Positions 9,776-21,370 of a DNA stretch of 64,000 bases are shown here, one piece after another (position 1 is the stretch's first letter; each line of letters opens with the position of its first letter). Made by a program: the position numbers and the translations under genes. The DNA lies in assembly GCA_036346405.1 (NCBI GenBank), contig CM070561.1, forward strand, positions 7,851,441 through 7,915,440, given 5' to 3'. The notes beneath the pieces were generated by a model. It saw only the letters and a list, made by a program, of their open reading frames with translations. It had not been told where the DNA came from and ran no database searches. The stretch is from Phyllostachys edulis. Lineage: Eukaryota; Streptophyta; Magnoliopsida; Poales; Poaceae.

Positions 9776-10640
9776 GAATTCCCAGGCTACTGCCTTGGCC
9801 TCCGTAGCCGCTGCCGCGTACGCCTCCTGCGCCAACTTCGTGCGTGTGGGACTCACCATCTGCTGTAGTCCCCAACGCGCCTTGCTGTGCGCCATCTGGA
9901 CCTCCCGAGGATCTGCCTACTACCCCTCCTGTGCCAACTGCATGCCGTCCCTGGGTCTCGCCATGTCCTTGGCTAGTGAGATCAACTATGCCCGATATCT
10001 CCTATTCGGCGGTAGAGGTAGGTTCGTCGAGAGAATCAGCTGCATCTGCACCTTCACCTAAAACTGAAAAAATAGACGCACTTTGCTTCTCTTGTGCCAT
10101 ACTTGGTTCGATACCCCAGTTTCACTCTGGCTCCTCTAGGCTGTCCTTTAGACAAACCAGCTTACAAGTTTTCAGGGAAACTTTGTACAACTGGTTCGGT
10201 GATTTTTTCACCTTCATAAACAAATCTTTGTTTTTGTCATAGACACGCAAAAACTCATCCTGCAACTCTAACCTGCACCCTCGTTCCAATAACTGTCCAA
10301 GACTGAGTATGTTGTTGCACAAACTCGGTCTAAAGTAAATTTCAGGCAGCATCTTCTGATCGCTGTTCTTGCATTTTAGAAGCATTGTTCCTTTGCCTTT
10401 TATATGCACCGTGGAGCCGTCGTCAAACTTGACTTTGCCCATAATCTTCTTGTCGAGATCATGGAACATGGAGTGATCTCTCACCATGTGATTGCTTGCT
10501 TCATTATCCAAGTACCACAGATCAGTGTGATCGTGGCTGCCTCCCTCTGTGCGTAGTTTAGGAACTATGTTCTCCTCGTTCAACATCACCATGACTGGTG
10601 CCTCTTTGACACATAAGGAGAGAAGCAGGGTCGGCTCATC
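9776..10640 (-). pseudogene. Copia A protease / pre-integrase and linker remnant
   Basis: A 156-codon open stretch (10122-10592) contains WYLDNEASNHMVRDHSMFHD, the copia aspartic protease site where DTGAS would be expected; the catalytic Asp remains but the next two residues are changed. Downstream come FDDGSTVHIKGKGTMLLKC, LCNNILSLGQLLERGCRLE and LYKVSLKTCK, typical of protease to GAG-pre-integrase. After a stop at 10122 the frame passes straight into a Gly/Ser-rich linker (SLDEPTSTAE, then HEVGAGGVRGSGYGGQGSSL), so the integrase domain is missing. Gypsy B inserted at 9771. Confidence 0.75.
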
Positions 10641-10649
10641 ATCTTTGTC

Positions 10650-11066
10650 TTCATAGGCTCGGGTGAGGTTTACTTCCTCGTTCTTCTTTTTGTTTTGGCA
10701 ATTCGAAGCGTAGTGTCCATACTTGTCGCAGTTGAAGCACTTTATGTGGTTGCAGTACTCTGACGTGTAGTGACTGAATTCATCACATTCAAAACACTTG
10801 ATATGTGACTTGTCACAGGATCTATCACCACCGCCTTGCCCAGCCTAGTCTCCACGACCACCTCTGCCACCTCAGCTATTGCTCTGCCAATTTCCCTTCA
10901 GATTTTCAGTAGATTTCTTGCCCCGAGTAGACATTGCCTCCCATTGAGAATGAGATAGCATCAACTACTCACTTTCTTCTTTGCAACATCGTCTCCCCTT
11001 CAAGCTTTCTTCAAATGCCCGTAGACGCCCTAGTGCCTCTGTTAGGGACATAGATGACACATCTCC
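10650..11066 (-). pseudogene. gag: Copia A gag C-terminus with two CCHC zinc knuckles
   Basis: Frameshifted relative to the upstream gag, this stretch encodes CFECDEFSHYTSEYC and, at 10698-10739, CFNCDKYGHYASNC. The second fits the CX2CX4HX4C nucleic-acid-binding zinc knuckle exactly; the first has one extra residue. Stops interrupt the region around 10840-10960. It would bind element RNA during packaging. Confidence 0.75.
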
Positions 11067-11561
11067 CTATTGTTCAATTGTGCCAATTATTGGGAGGAAT
11101 TTGTAGGGAGATAATTTCTCCACAACGACTGTGTCCTTTAGTTCTATCCCAAGGAAACGGATTTCACCCACAATGCTAGTGAGCTTCTGGGAGAATTCAA
11201 CAATACTTTCGGAATCCTCCATGATCAAACGATCAAATTGCCATTTCAACACCTGTACCCTTGCCTTCTTTACACGATCTTCGCCAACTCGCATATCGCG
11301 GATAGCCTCACATGATTCTTTTGCTGATTCCTTCTCTGCAATGACCATCATCACAACGTCTGGTATGGCTTGGGAGATTGCAGCCAGGACGCCCTGGCCC
11401 TTCTCCTCGTCGATCAGTACATCTCCCTCGATCACTGTCCATACTCCAAGAGAACGTAAGATGATCCTCATCTTTACGGCCCACAAACTGTAGTTGGTGT
11501 AATTGAGAATTGGATACTGAATCGACAATCCAACTCCCTTGTTAGAGTTTTCCCCGATCAT
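11067..11561 (-). CDS. gag: Copia A gag N-terminal region
   Basis: The 164-codon frame starts MIGENSNKGV and contains LNYTNYSLWAVKMRIILRSL, the usual start of plant Ty1/copia gag, followed by a helical UBN2-like region (VLKWQFDRLIMEDSESIVEF, QKLTSIVGEIRFLGIELKD). Start choice is supported by a position about 100 bp downstream of the primer-binding site. The frame ends at 11067 in IGTIEQ, after which the gene continues in another frame. Product: particle-forming gag; the copy is incomplete. Confidence 0.82.
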   Translation of the reverse strand: MIGENSNKGVGLSIQYPILNYTNYSLWAVKMRIILRSLGVWTVIEGDVLIDEEKGQGVLAAISQAIPDVVMMVIAEKESAKESCEAIRDMRVGEDRVKKARVQVLKWQFDRLIMEDSESIVEFSQKLTSIVGEIRFLGIELKDTVVVEKLSPYKFLPIIGTIEQ

Positions 11562-11647
11562 GTTGGCTCAACACTAATCTTTGGTAGTTGTGATTGTGTC
11601 TCCGTCTTCGGTGTTTGATCTTCTGCCATAGCCGACGAAGCCTAAGA

Positions 11648-11659
11648 TCTGATACCAAA
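11648..11659 (-). other. Primer-binding site of copia A
   Basis: The minus strand reads TTTGGTATCAGATC directly after the LTR end, matching the initiator-Met tRNA complement. Confidence 0.75.
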
Positions 11660-12304
11660 TGTTGTAATTTTTCTTGATCTTTTTGGCTCTGTCATAGCTT
11701 CTTTCCAGAGAAATCGAGAAGCGCTCGGTTTTGTCCAAGAAAAATAGCGCTCAGTTCTTGCACTGTTACTTGGCTGTGCACTCTCCATGGGACCCGTTGC
11801 CCCTTGCTCCTTTGACGTGACCCGCCTGTCCTCCTATTGTCTTCACATGATAGCTAGTAACACCCCTGCAGCTTGAAGTCTTCACGTGATGGCCTTGCCT
11901 ACACTTTGCTTTCTCCGTGAGACTCGATGCAAATAGCGTTTGTTTTGGACCTCCATGTGATGCTTTTTCCCAGTGCCTGGTACAGTAGTGCCTCAACTCT
12001 ATCTTCCTTCTTGCTAAAACAAAGCGAGCGAAATCGACGAGAAGCAACCGAACAAACGAACTGAGTTTTCTTTTGGGAGTAGTGCTCCTCTTTTTGTCTT
12101 TTTATTTATTCTCAACTCAACACACCAATTACAAGACTCAACTCAGCCTTATAAAGGTTGTTTAGAGGACCTACGTACGGACTCAATTTTCTGCTCGGAT
12201 TCTACTAGAATTCTACTCGGACTCAACATCTAAACCAGAAATTCTCACAAAGGAAAAAATCAACACCTACCAAAAACAAGATTAAATTCTATCATATTCT
12301 ATCA
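11660..12304 (-). repeat. Copia A 5' LTR (645 bp)
   Basis: It starts TGTTGTAATTTTTCTTGATC and ends TTCTATCA, paired with 3495-4144. The ACCTT that follows at 12305-12309 is the right target-site duplication. A TATA-like sequence lies in the TTATAAAGG block near 12150. Confidence 0.85.
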
Positions 12305-12529
12305 ACCTTGCCTCCCTTCCTTGGCGCTACTATCTTCTTTCCGCGGCAGTAGACTCGGCACAACACGGCATGGCAGCAGCGACAGCTCTACGTCAAGTGG
12401 CAGCAGCAGCTACACGGCGCGGTATCCAATGGTAGCAGTAGCAGACGGTGGTGTGCTGCGGCGAACAGCAACGATGGCGACAACGGTAGTAGCGAGAAAC
12501 TAACCTAGGAGGCTAGGGCACGACTTGTA
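12305..12529. repeat. Repeat D, copy 2, right part
   Basis: CTTGCCTCCCTTCCTT through CAGTAGACTCGGCACAACA resumes the D sequence interrupted at 3494 and matches about 1741-1836. GC-rich CAGCAG/GGCAGC runs follow. No gene is evident. Confidence 0.65.
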
Positions 12530-13081
12530 TGTAACATCCCAAATGTATAATCAGGCTTATTCAAGTATAATTATATGTGTAGAAATTAAAACTTTTTCTC
12601 ACAACTTGAAAACCCTTACAATCTCATGTAATTCTTGTCCAAGAGTTGTGTAAACCAAGAACACAAAGCTCTTGTTGATCAAAAGTCAAATTCATTTTCC
12701 AATTCTCTCAAATCTTGTGCCAAACAATTGGAAAGTATCTTCCTTGGTCCTAAAACTGAGGTGGGACCCCTCTGAAAAATATCACAAGTTGTAAAACTAG
12801 TTTGATAATTTTTGGAGGTAAAATGAATCATTGAACAACCTTAATGAAACTCCTGAGAAAAATGCATTGCATAATAACCTCTGGAAAATTTATGTAAGGT
12901 TAATCATGTTGTCACTAGCTCCAGTTAAAATCTTATGAATTTTGGAGTTCATTTGCTATCTCAAACAATTTTGCAAAGTCTTAGTGTTAGAAAATTAAAT
13001 TTAATCTGAGGGCACAATTCCTTGGGTGAGCCGTACTCAAACTGGTCCATTAACCCCATCGACCTCCTTTCCCACCTTGAT

Positions 13082-13757
13082 GAGGTCGTGGCCGTTGGAT
13101 CCAATCCAACCGCCACGACCTCCCCTCAACCAAGGCCCCAGGACCTCCCATTCGAGGTCCTCTTGACCTCGTGGACCTCCTCGGGTCAGCGTGGGCGTCG
13201 ACCTCCCACCTCATCAGGTCATAGCCACGGATCAAGATCCACGGCCACGACCTCCCCGTGTTAAACCTCAAAGGACCTCCTCGTCTTTGTAAGCCATCGC
13301 GTGAGGTCATCCCACCTATGTGAGGTCTTGGCCCTTGGATTCAAGATCCGCGCCTCGACCTCCCTCACCGTTAAACTAAGCAAGTCCACATCCCACCTCG
13401 TGAGGTCACACCATTGGATCAAAATCCATGGTCACGACCTCCTCCTCCCAATCTAACTGCGAGACCTCCTTTGCACTCACTTGAGGTCGTAGCCGTTGGA
13501 TTTACATCCAAAGGCCACGACCTCCTCTGAAAAACATCACAACAAGGTCCTCCCGCCTTGTTGAGGTCATAGCCCTTGGATCCAAATCGGAGGGCTAAGA
13601 CCTCCCTTCGCTTTGTCGCGACGACCTCCCCATCAGTCGGTGCCCTTGGATTTTAATCCAAAGGCCAGACCTCCCCTAATGTCTTTTCGATCGCGTGCGG
13701 TTAAGTCCTCACTGGAGGTCCGCACCGTTGGAGGGAGATCCAACGCCTTGGACCTCC
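13082..13757. repeat. Array of about 42-bp imperfect palindromes
   Basis: Eight units share the plan GAGGTC-N-GCC-GTTGGATC / GATCCAA-GGC-N-GACCTCC, each able to fold into a stem of roughly 15-18 pairs. They lie at about 13082-13123, 13215-13256, 13322-13363, 13402-13442, 13483-13524, 13563-13604, 13637-13673 and 13714-13757. Half units follow to about 13930, and two more full units stand at 15183-15223 and 15300-15344. Spacers differ, so this is a dispersed family of hairpins rather than a simple satellite. Eight units precede the LTR TATA box. Confidence 0.8.
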
Positions 13758-14166
13758 TGTCCCATTTCCCACGTGCGTTTCGCGATTAATGAAATCGGAG
13801 GGCCACGACCTCCCCATCCTTGATCGTGTGGCTGGGACCTCCACCCAGCCACTTAAAACGTAACGGTTCAAAACTCTCATCCGATGGCCAGGACCTCTCC
13901 CAGGTCTTATCCAACGGCCACTAAGACCTCCCTGTTCTTCTCCTTCCTCTGGCGCGGGCAAGCTCGGCGATGCATTTATTGCGTGTGCGCACATGAGGTA
14001 CACTTCATCGACTCTTGTCGACCAAGATTTAATGCAGGCGCCCTTCCGCCTCCCCGTCCACACAGGCCTGCACCTTGTCAACCTTGTGTCTTGTCCAAGC
14101 CATGGACCTCCCATGGGCCAAGCTCACCATGAGCTTGGCGAGTGGTCCACAACCTCCTGTGCCCTT

Positions 14167-14175
14167 AGTATAAAG
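14167..14175 (+). promoter_or_regulatory. TATA-like box of the long LTR
   Basis: AGTATAAAG sits downstream of the main palindrome array and upstream of a T- and C-rich stretch, the expected place for the LTR promoter. Function is inferred from sequence only. Confidence 0.4.
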
Positions 14176-17100
14176 CCTCCCCACTGCTGTGCTGGTGGCT
14201 TCCTTTGCACACCTTTGTTCCTTGGCTTACACCTGTCTTGTGAGCTCTAAACCACCAAAGCTTCCTTGGCACGCCATTGTTTGGAGCTTGAAGCTCCTCG
14301 GTGGACAAGGGTCACCGGAGTTTTTCTCCTTTTCTCTAAGCTTCTTTTGTGCCATTCCCTCTGGGACCAAGTCCTAACTTGAATTGGTTTGGGCGATTCT
14401 GAGGTGGACAAAGTGGAGCTTGAGTGGCTTTGGCCGTGGAGCACCCTTCCTCCCGACCGGTCCTCCTTCCTCGACCTCCTCGGCACCTTAGGACCTCCGG
14501 TACATCCTGGTAATCCCTTAGTCTTGCACCCGCATGAATGTTTTCATGAGCTTTAGTTTGGCATAAGCTTGTTTGTCGCATGAGCTCATTTTTGCTTTTC
14601 GGTTTTGCCCGTCTGGTCACCTCTGTCCTCTCTCGGCTCATGGCGTTCAAGGCCGTCATTGCCGTTGAGAGAAGGTCCGTTGGCGCGTGGTTATTGCGAA
14701 CCGCGGTACCATTGGATCTCGCCGGCGAGGTCTACATCGCCATGAGAACCAAATATTTGAACACGGGTTTTTGTCGGACGCAACGACAGCGGCGTCGTTG
14801 TCGTTTTAGGACAAAAGATCCACCGAGTTAATCGCTTATCATTGCTCCCATCATTGAATTCATTTGGTGTGTCTTAACTGTCTTAAATCCACCATTTATC
14901 GCGCCATTAAGTCCTCCAGCGGACCTCCTCGTGGTCCCGCCGCATTTAATCTCTTGTCCATAGCGCGTGCGTGTCGTGCGCTAATTCTAGCGCCGATCTC
15001 GACATCCGGACCTCCTCCAAGGAGATCCGGGCGTCCAAGACCTCCTTGGCGCAATCTTAGCCGTCGAGACCTCCTGGAGGTGCAGGACGCTGAGGACCTC
15101 CTCTGGGACCTCCTCGAGGTCATCTCACCGCCGAGGACCTCCCTTTCCTTTTAATCTGTCCGTCGTTAGGACCTCCTTCCATGTTGTGGTCCGTTAGATC
15201 TTCCATCTACGGCCATGACCTCCCTCACCTCGCGCGTATGTGCGTGGTTAGGAGGTCCAGACCTCTGGACCTCCCATGTGCATGTGTGTTGTTCTCTGGG
15301 AGGTCTCGAGCCGTTAGATCTGAGATCTGTGGCTCACGACCTCCCATGTCTTTGTGAATGTTAGGAAGGTCAAGAAATTCTTAAGTATGAACTGAAATGA
15401 GGTAGACTTTAGAATTTCATATCTTTTTCATTTTAAATCCTTTTGAGGTCATTCAAATTGTGTTAGCTCTGTCTTAAACTTGACTTTAATCCAAAATGGT
15501 TGTAAGTTGAGTTCAGCTCCAGAGCACAGTTTTGCCATAGGTTTTAGTACTCCTTTTGGATAATACACTCAAAATTTAGGTTTAACTTGTAAAACCCATA
15601 ACTAATGTTCTGTAGGTTATTTTTGAATGAGACCAACTTTGTTAGCTTCCTCTATTAATGAACTCACTGTAAAAATTAGATTTGAGCATATTGCTGTTAT
15701 AGAAATAAGGACTTGTGCATTATAATTTTGTTCAAGTTCTTGTTTTTGAAAAATTATAGAAAGTGCAATATAGCTCCAAATGGGATGAACTCAATTGTGT
15801 TATTCAACTCATGAGGTGCTGGTTTCACAGTAAAAATCTCAGCCTCACCACTTTTCTAGAAAATGTTGCCTCATAATTAAATTAGTGAATAGTGCAGTTT
15901 GGTATTTTCAGGGCTGAGCAGAATTGTTTTGCTCATAACTTTTGCATTAAGAATCCAAATCCATTGGTTCTTGTTGCTAAATTCCCTAAAAATCACCCTC
16001 TTACTTCTGTAGAAATTTCAGAGAATTTGGAGTTCGTTTGCTGTGCTGTCTTGTTGTTTTTCGTCGTTCTTATCGGTTCTTTATCGTTTTTCCGTTAGGT
16101 TTCGACATTTGTGGTGATCCATAAGCGACCCTCCGCAACAAAGTGACCAGCAGCAAGGCAAGCAGTTTGACCATTTCCATCATTGTCCCATTATTTTAAA
16201 GCTTAATACTTTGTTTTACTTCTATGTATGCATGCTACTTTGTGTTAATTGTCGCTAGTAATCCTATAGTTGCATAATCTGTAGGAGTTGTTTATCCTCT
16301 ACTACCAATGAGCCTAGGTTATTCGCTGTGGTTGGAGCTCGTTGGATGAGCTCTTATCACTTAGTAGTTTCGACTTAAACTGCTTAGACATGCTTAGCTA
16401 TCGGTAGTAATGGGCGATCATCGACTTAGTCGATGGTCTTGATCACACAAGTATAATTATTCCTCCTATATGTCCAGCACTTGTGCTTTGATTAATTGAA
16501 AAATCAAAACTGAAAATAAAATGTTGATTTGGACTTGGGCATATTGGATGGATGGTGTGGTTTTGGAATGTGGTAGTATGCTGAGTCGTTATGACCGAGT
16601 TACTTGCGCCACTGCTCGAGCAATATTATGCTAACCACACGAGGGGATATGGGACCTCTCTTGACTAAGTACTTTGGGGGGTGTTAATTATGAGCTGGTT
16701 GGTGGGTATGTTTTAATAAAATGTGTATGTGTAGTGTTGGGAGGGAGCATTGGCAGGCCGGTTAGGCTGTCTAATGTGTCCTTGTCCCCGTGGGTTGCGG
16801 CTCGTAATTAGCATCGTCCATTGGAAATGTCTCGTAGGACTTAGCCGTGCCGGCATACCAAAGGTAGTGTGCCTAAAGGAAAGGCGGTCTGAGGCGTGGG
16901 TACATTGGTACACCCCTGCAGGGATAAAACTATTCGAATAGCCTCGTCCTAGGTTATGGACACGCTCGGAAACGCCCCGTAAGAACTAGACTACAACTTT
17001 TAATTAAAACTTGACATGGTTGGTATGAGTGGGTAATTCATACTATTGTTGTGGTGGCTATTGGGTTAGTCACTTCCAGGATTGTTCTTGTTGTTGTTAT

Positions 17101-17950
17101 TATGTTATTATTGCGTTGTTATTTCAACAAGTAAAAATGCTTTGCCAAATTGCCTTAAATCTATTATGTTATTGCAAATGGAACTTGCTTTACGCTAAAT
17201 GTAAGTCCAAAGCTCCATCCACTTAATTAAAGCTTGCATGTAGCTAAATTATAGTTACATTATCTTACACGTCGGTCTTGCGAGTACAATAAACAAGTTA
17301 TTGTACTCATTTGCTTTGCTTAACAACCTTGTTGCAGAGGATCGGAGGTGAGCTCCAAGAGCCTTACTTACGTGCCACGTGTTGCGCTTTCTTGACGACT
17401 AGCTTGGCGGCCGGTCGATGCCTAGGGTTAAGGCACACCGATTGGCTTTGTGTTATAGCCATCTTTATGGCACTTTTGCTTCATTGTGTATTCTTGTAAC
17501 TTATTGCTATTTGGCCTAAGGGCCCTCTTTTGTAGTAGCTATTCCATATTAATATTAACTTCGGTTTGTTGCTTATGTTCTATGTGTTGTATGGAATTGA
17601 TATATTCTTTTGTTGTGAGGTATGTATCTCGCATTCAGGGAGTATACATCTCTCGAGCGAGTTTATTCGGTTGATAATACTAGGGTCAATGGGATGACTA
17701 AGTATTATGAGCCTAATAAATGTCGGGGTCTCACATTGTACGTGCTTGGGTGGTTTCGATTTTTACTGGATCACACCAATAACCGACGGTTTTCGGTGAA
17801 ATTTCGACAGTAAGGTTTTCACTGGTTGGTACGGACTTGGCTTTAGCCCGACGTGCTTCTGTTTTTTTTGTTCTCTCTTTCCTCTTTCCTGTCTGTCTTG
17901 TTCTCTCTCTAACTTGCTTCTCAAGGAAACAAGGAATGGGGCATTACATG

Positions 17951-18209
17951 TGTTAAGAAACCGAGCCCAGGCCAGAGAGTTCTAGCCCAGGTGGACTCCT
18001 CATCCATCCACTAGCCTATAAATAGAGGGTGCTATTCATTGTAAATGATTGATCGATTGATGAAAGAATAAAGAGAAGCAAGAAGCCCCCCATATCTCTG
18101 TGTTTAATCTACTATTTTTGTTCTTGTGTTCTTACATTGTTCTTATGATTCTGAGTTTATCTATGAGGTAATCGCTCGGACTGGACTCACCAGCGATGGT
18201 TCCTCAACA
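17951..18209 (+). repeat. Copia E 5' LTR (259 bp)
   Basis: It starts TGTTAAGAAACCGAGCCCAG and ends TCCTCAACA, with a TATA box (CCTATAAATAG, 18014-18024). The first 111 bp match 24287-24397. The bases after it (CGTTATCAGCACG) fit a copia primer-binding site of a different class from the TGGTATCAGAG type seen in the other elements here. Confidence 0.85.
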
Positions 18210-18222
18210 CGTTATCAGCACG

Positions 18223-19600
18223 ATCGACTCTCCTCAGATCGAAAGGTAACCGTCGATGAATGACACTCGTAGATCGAATCGTTTTTTCTAGATTGCTTTC
18301 AATTCTGCAAATTTGGCCTTCTAGATTGTATCCTATGGTGCAAATCCGCTCTAATCGATCGCGAGCCGACTTGGAGTCACCGACAAAATGCCGATCGGTC
18401 GATTGTATGAAAGAGTGGATGTCGATTGTACCATAGATTGGAAATTGTAATCGTTCTAAACACAGGTCATCGCGCTGCGCGCTGAATGCCGATCGCCGCA
18501 AGCCCGTTCTGCGGCCACGCGCCGCCAAATAACCGCCTCCTCCTCACGTCGCCGCACGGCTACCTCCTTCCTTGCGACTCCGCACGGCCGCCTCCTCCCT
18601 CGCGCCGCCGCATGGCTGCCTCCGCAAGGCCATGGTGCCACTGCGAAGAGCTGCACCCATGTCGGCCGCATCCGGCCCTGCAAGGCCATGGCGCCGCCGT
18701 GAAGAATTGAGCCCACGCCGGCCGCATCCTTCCCCGCACGGCCACACGTATGCGCTGATGGAGGCCGCGCCCGTAGCACGCCGCCGCTCCGCGCGCCACC
18801 CTTCACCGGCCTACCGCCGAAGCCACCAGAGCCGGAACCGCCCACTTCTGCTTGCACGCGCCATGCGCATCAGCCGCCCAAGCGCTAGTAGCGTCGCCAC
18901 TGCCGCATGTACGGGGTAGGGAAACCCTACCCCTTCGGTCTTGAACCGATGAAGCAGGCCAGCCTTCATTTATTTTGGCTGGCCAATTGGGCCAATCGTG
19001 AAAGGAAAGAAAAAAGGGCCCATACGGTAGAAAAGAATGAAACAAGCCCAAATAAATGGAAAAGGCCCATACGGGAGAGAGAAAAAAAAGAGGAAAGAAA
19101 AAGAAATTTTGGATTTTGCAAATAAGTCCTCGGATTTTCTGAAATTGCACGAAAATTTTCTCAGAACTAAAATTTCACGATTTAACCCCTATAAATTGCA
19201 GAATTCGTCGAAATTTTATTTTCCAATAGAAAAGGGCCTCAGAAATTCATTTTTTTGAATAATTTTGAACTTTTGAAGCATGTTTAACTTTGTTATTATT
19301 ATTTCTATACAATTTATTTATTGTATTTACTGTTTTGATTATCTGTGATTGTTCATATTGCTTTTAATCACTGAAAATAGCAGTAAATCATGAAAAATGC
19401 ATAGAAAAATACAGGAACACGAACCGGGAGTTCGAAGAGCATTATGAGAATTTTGCAACCATTTTATGTAAATTACTAGCAGTAATATTATGAACTCCTT
19501 GCATGAATATGAAGATGACTAGCATCACGAACTAGGAGTTCGAAGAACTGACCCAGTATGGCCAGAATTTGTACAGAATTTATACATGTCTTCAACTCTG
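18223..19600 (+). other. Copia E leader with GC-rich block
   Basis: About 1.4 kb separates primer site and gag. The block at about 18470-18905 is rich in CCGCC and GCGCC triplets, opening long low-complexity frames on both strands that are not credible genes. The rest (18950-19600) is AT-rich and non-coding. Confidence 0.55.
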
Positions 19601-19617
19601 TGATAATGTAATCATGG

Positions 19618-20052
19618 ATGAGTAGAAGATTGAGAAGACTCTCTACCTTTCACCCAAATGCGGTGCAATCCGCACGCAACTATCGTCAAGACAGCTACAC
19701 GGAGTATGCCGCATTAATTGACACCGTGCAAGTTACGGAAGCTCAAGATAATGTTCTAAGAAAGAACTACATCTCACATCTACCTAGTAGCAATATTGTC
19801 CATGAAGCCAATGCTAGCAGCTACAAGGTGATAAAGCCTCTCACGAAGGAGAGGGGCAAGAAGGGTAAAGTCGAGGGTCGCACATTATTAATGCTTTCTA
19901 GTCTAAGAAGAAGGGCAAAGGACAGAATAAAGCCCACCTCGCCATTGCTAGCACAGAGGAACCACATCCATTAGTTGCACTCATGGATGTGGACAGCCTA
20001 GTAGCAGCCCCCATCATCCCTCCTTTGGACATCGCAGCGGCCCCAGTGTAGT
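19618..20052 (+). pseudogene. gag: Copia E gag C-terminal fragment
   Basis: The frame carries LSTFHPNAVQSARNYRQDSY, then EYAALIDTVQVTEAQDNVLR, resembling the copia gag segment before the nucleocapsid. After a frameshift near 19890 the sequence continues as KGKGQNKAHLAIASTEEPHP and LVALMDVDSLVAAPIIPPLD, ending at a TAG near 20050. No zinc knuckle is left. Confidence 0.7.
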
Positions 20053-20323
20053 TGCCCAAGAGGAGAAGATTGCCATGTAGCAGATTGAGGTAGAAGTTTA
20101 TGAATACTTCGCTGACTCGATCTAGTGCACGCATTGCACTTGGATCTTTTATAGTAACTTGTAGTTTGTAATTGAAGCAGAACATTGAATTATTTTATTC
20201 TTTGAATCATGGTTGTAAGCTCTAGGAGAGCAAAGCACTAAATTCTTATGATGAGTCCTGCAAGACTTATTCCCATATTTATAATAGCAAGTTATGTTTT
20301 GATATCTAAAGCATTTTATTTAT

Positions 20324-20743
20324 GTGTTGCTTGCTTTCTGCTACATATTAATAAAGTACATTATATTAGAACGCGTGTGGCGCCCTATGGAGGGAGTGTG
20401 CTTAGTAGGTAGCGGCACAATGAAAACCATCTTGAGGGAGACGAAGCTTCTTCAGTCGATCAGCAAGAATGCTGGTAGTCTTACGACAATCACAGGAAGC
20501 GATACCCATATAATAGGCTTAGGAAGAGCCACAATTATATGCCCAATGGGCACAACATTGGTCATTAAAGAAGCCTTAATGTACCCAGAATCGACTAGAA
20601 CTCTCAAGGATATTCGCGTTAACGGTTTCCACATAGAGATTGAAGAAGAGTATGGTAAGGAATACCTACTCATTACAAAGCGTGAAGAAAGTAGAAAAAT
20701 GGTATTAGAACGACTTCCTTCATTTGAAACCGGGCTATACTAA
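20324..20743 (+). pseudogene. Copia E protease / pre-integrase fragment
   Basis: The open stretch contains CLVGSGTMKTILRETKLLQS where the aspartic protease normally has DSGT; Asp is replaced by Gly, so the active site is lost. GSDTHIIGLGRATIICPMGT, DIRVNGFHIEIEEEYGKEYL and ERLPSFETGLY follow and match the protease to GAG-pre-integrase spacing of this copia type. The frame stops at 20743 and homology continues in broken form (GLGHNVNVNNL-like) to about 20950. Confidence 0.75.
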
Positions 20744-20959
20744 ACTAATTTTCAGGCATATGCAGCCTATACTGCCATAAAAACCGTATTTAGAAGCTCT
20801 GAACTTTTCTATCTCTAGCATAATAGATTATGCCGCCTAGGTCTTAGGATAATGAGAAATATATTTAACAATTCACAGGGACATAATGTCAACGTAAATA
20901 ATTTACCGAATCAGGAAGATTTGTGTGCCCCGCATGTGCCATCGGGAGTTTAATTACTA

Positions 20960-21370
20960 AACCTTCTGCTCTGAAAGCGAATGATGAAGTCTTTACATTC
21001 CTAGACCGTATTCAAGGAGACTTTTTGCGGTCCTCTACAGCCCCTGTAAGGGCCATTAAGGTATTTTATAGTGCTCATTAATGCTTCCTTGAAATGGTCG
21101 CATGTATGTTTATTGTCTACGAGACACCACGCTTTTGCAAAGCTAATCTCGCAGATAATTAAAATTAAGAATAATTCCCCTGATCATCATGTGAAGTCCA
21201 CCAGAATGGACAACGTCGGAGAATTTACTTCAAAGGCATTTGATGATTATTGTATGGCAATGGGAATTAAAGTTGAGCATTCCGTACCGCATGTCCACAC
21301 CCAGAATGGACTACCAGAGGCATTAATTAAAAGGATTAAATTTTTGCCTGACCACTTTGAAGAATTATAA
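20960..21370 (+). pseudogene. Copia E integrase core fragment
   Basis: The fragment reads MLINASLKWSHVCLLSTRHH, STRMDNVGEFTSKAFDDYCM and VPHVHTQNGLPEALIKRIK. These are the three blocks of the DDE integrase core. The first catalytic Asp (normally in LIDAS) is Asn; the second Asp (RMDN) and the Glu (PEALIKR) remain. Upstream bases (FLDRIQGD-like) are in other frames. Integrase would insert cDNA into the chromosome; this copy cannot be active. Confidence 0.78.

Larger units (their letters stand above)
3495..12304 (-). mobile_element. Copia A: Ty1/copia element with degenerate interior
   Basis: Two LTRs (3495-4144 and 11660-12304) bracket a primer-binding site, gag, protease, a linker and the last part of the polyprotein. 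The target-site duplication is GCCTT (3490-3494) and ACCTT (12305-12309), one mismatch, and the flanking D sequence is continuous when A is removed. Integrase, reverse transcriptase and nearly all RNase H are absent, so the copy is deletion-defective and could move only with helper proteins. Gypsy B is inserted at 4778-9770. Confidence 0.88.
12530..17948 (+). repeat. Very long LTR, probably solo (about 5.4 kb)
   Basis: It begins TGTAACATCCCAAATG and ends GGGGCATTACA, complementary termini of the TGTAAC...GTTACA type seen in long-LTR chromoviruses of grasses. There is no primer-binding site after the end and no polypurine tract before the start, so a solo LTR is the simplest reading. A TATA-like box (AGTATAAAG) lies at 14167-14175. 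The segment at 16880-16990 (CACCCCTGCAGGGATAAAAC, then ATTCGAATAGCC) resembles part of the LTR-like DNA at 34090-34160. Target duplication could not be confirmed because copia E begins two bases after the end. Alternatives are two adjacent LTR fragments. Confidence 0.55.

Noticed and set aside
13082..13757. CRISPR-like array of regularly spaced repeats
   Set aside because: Units are palindromic and diverged, spacing is irregular, spacers are not unique cassettes, and the context is a plant LTR with no cas genes.
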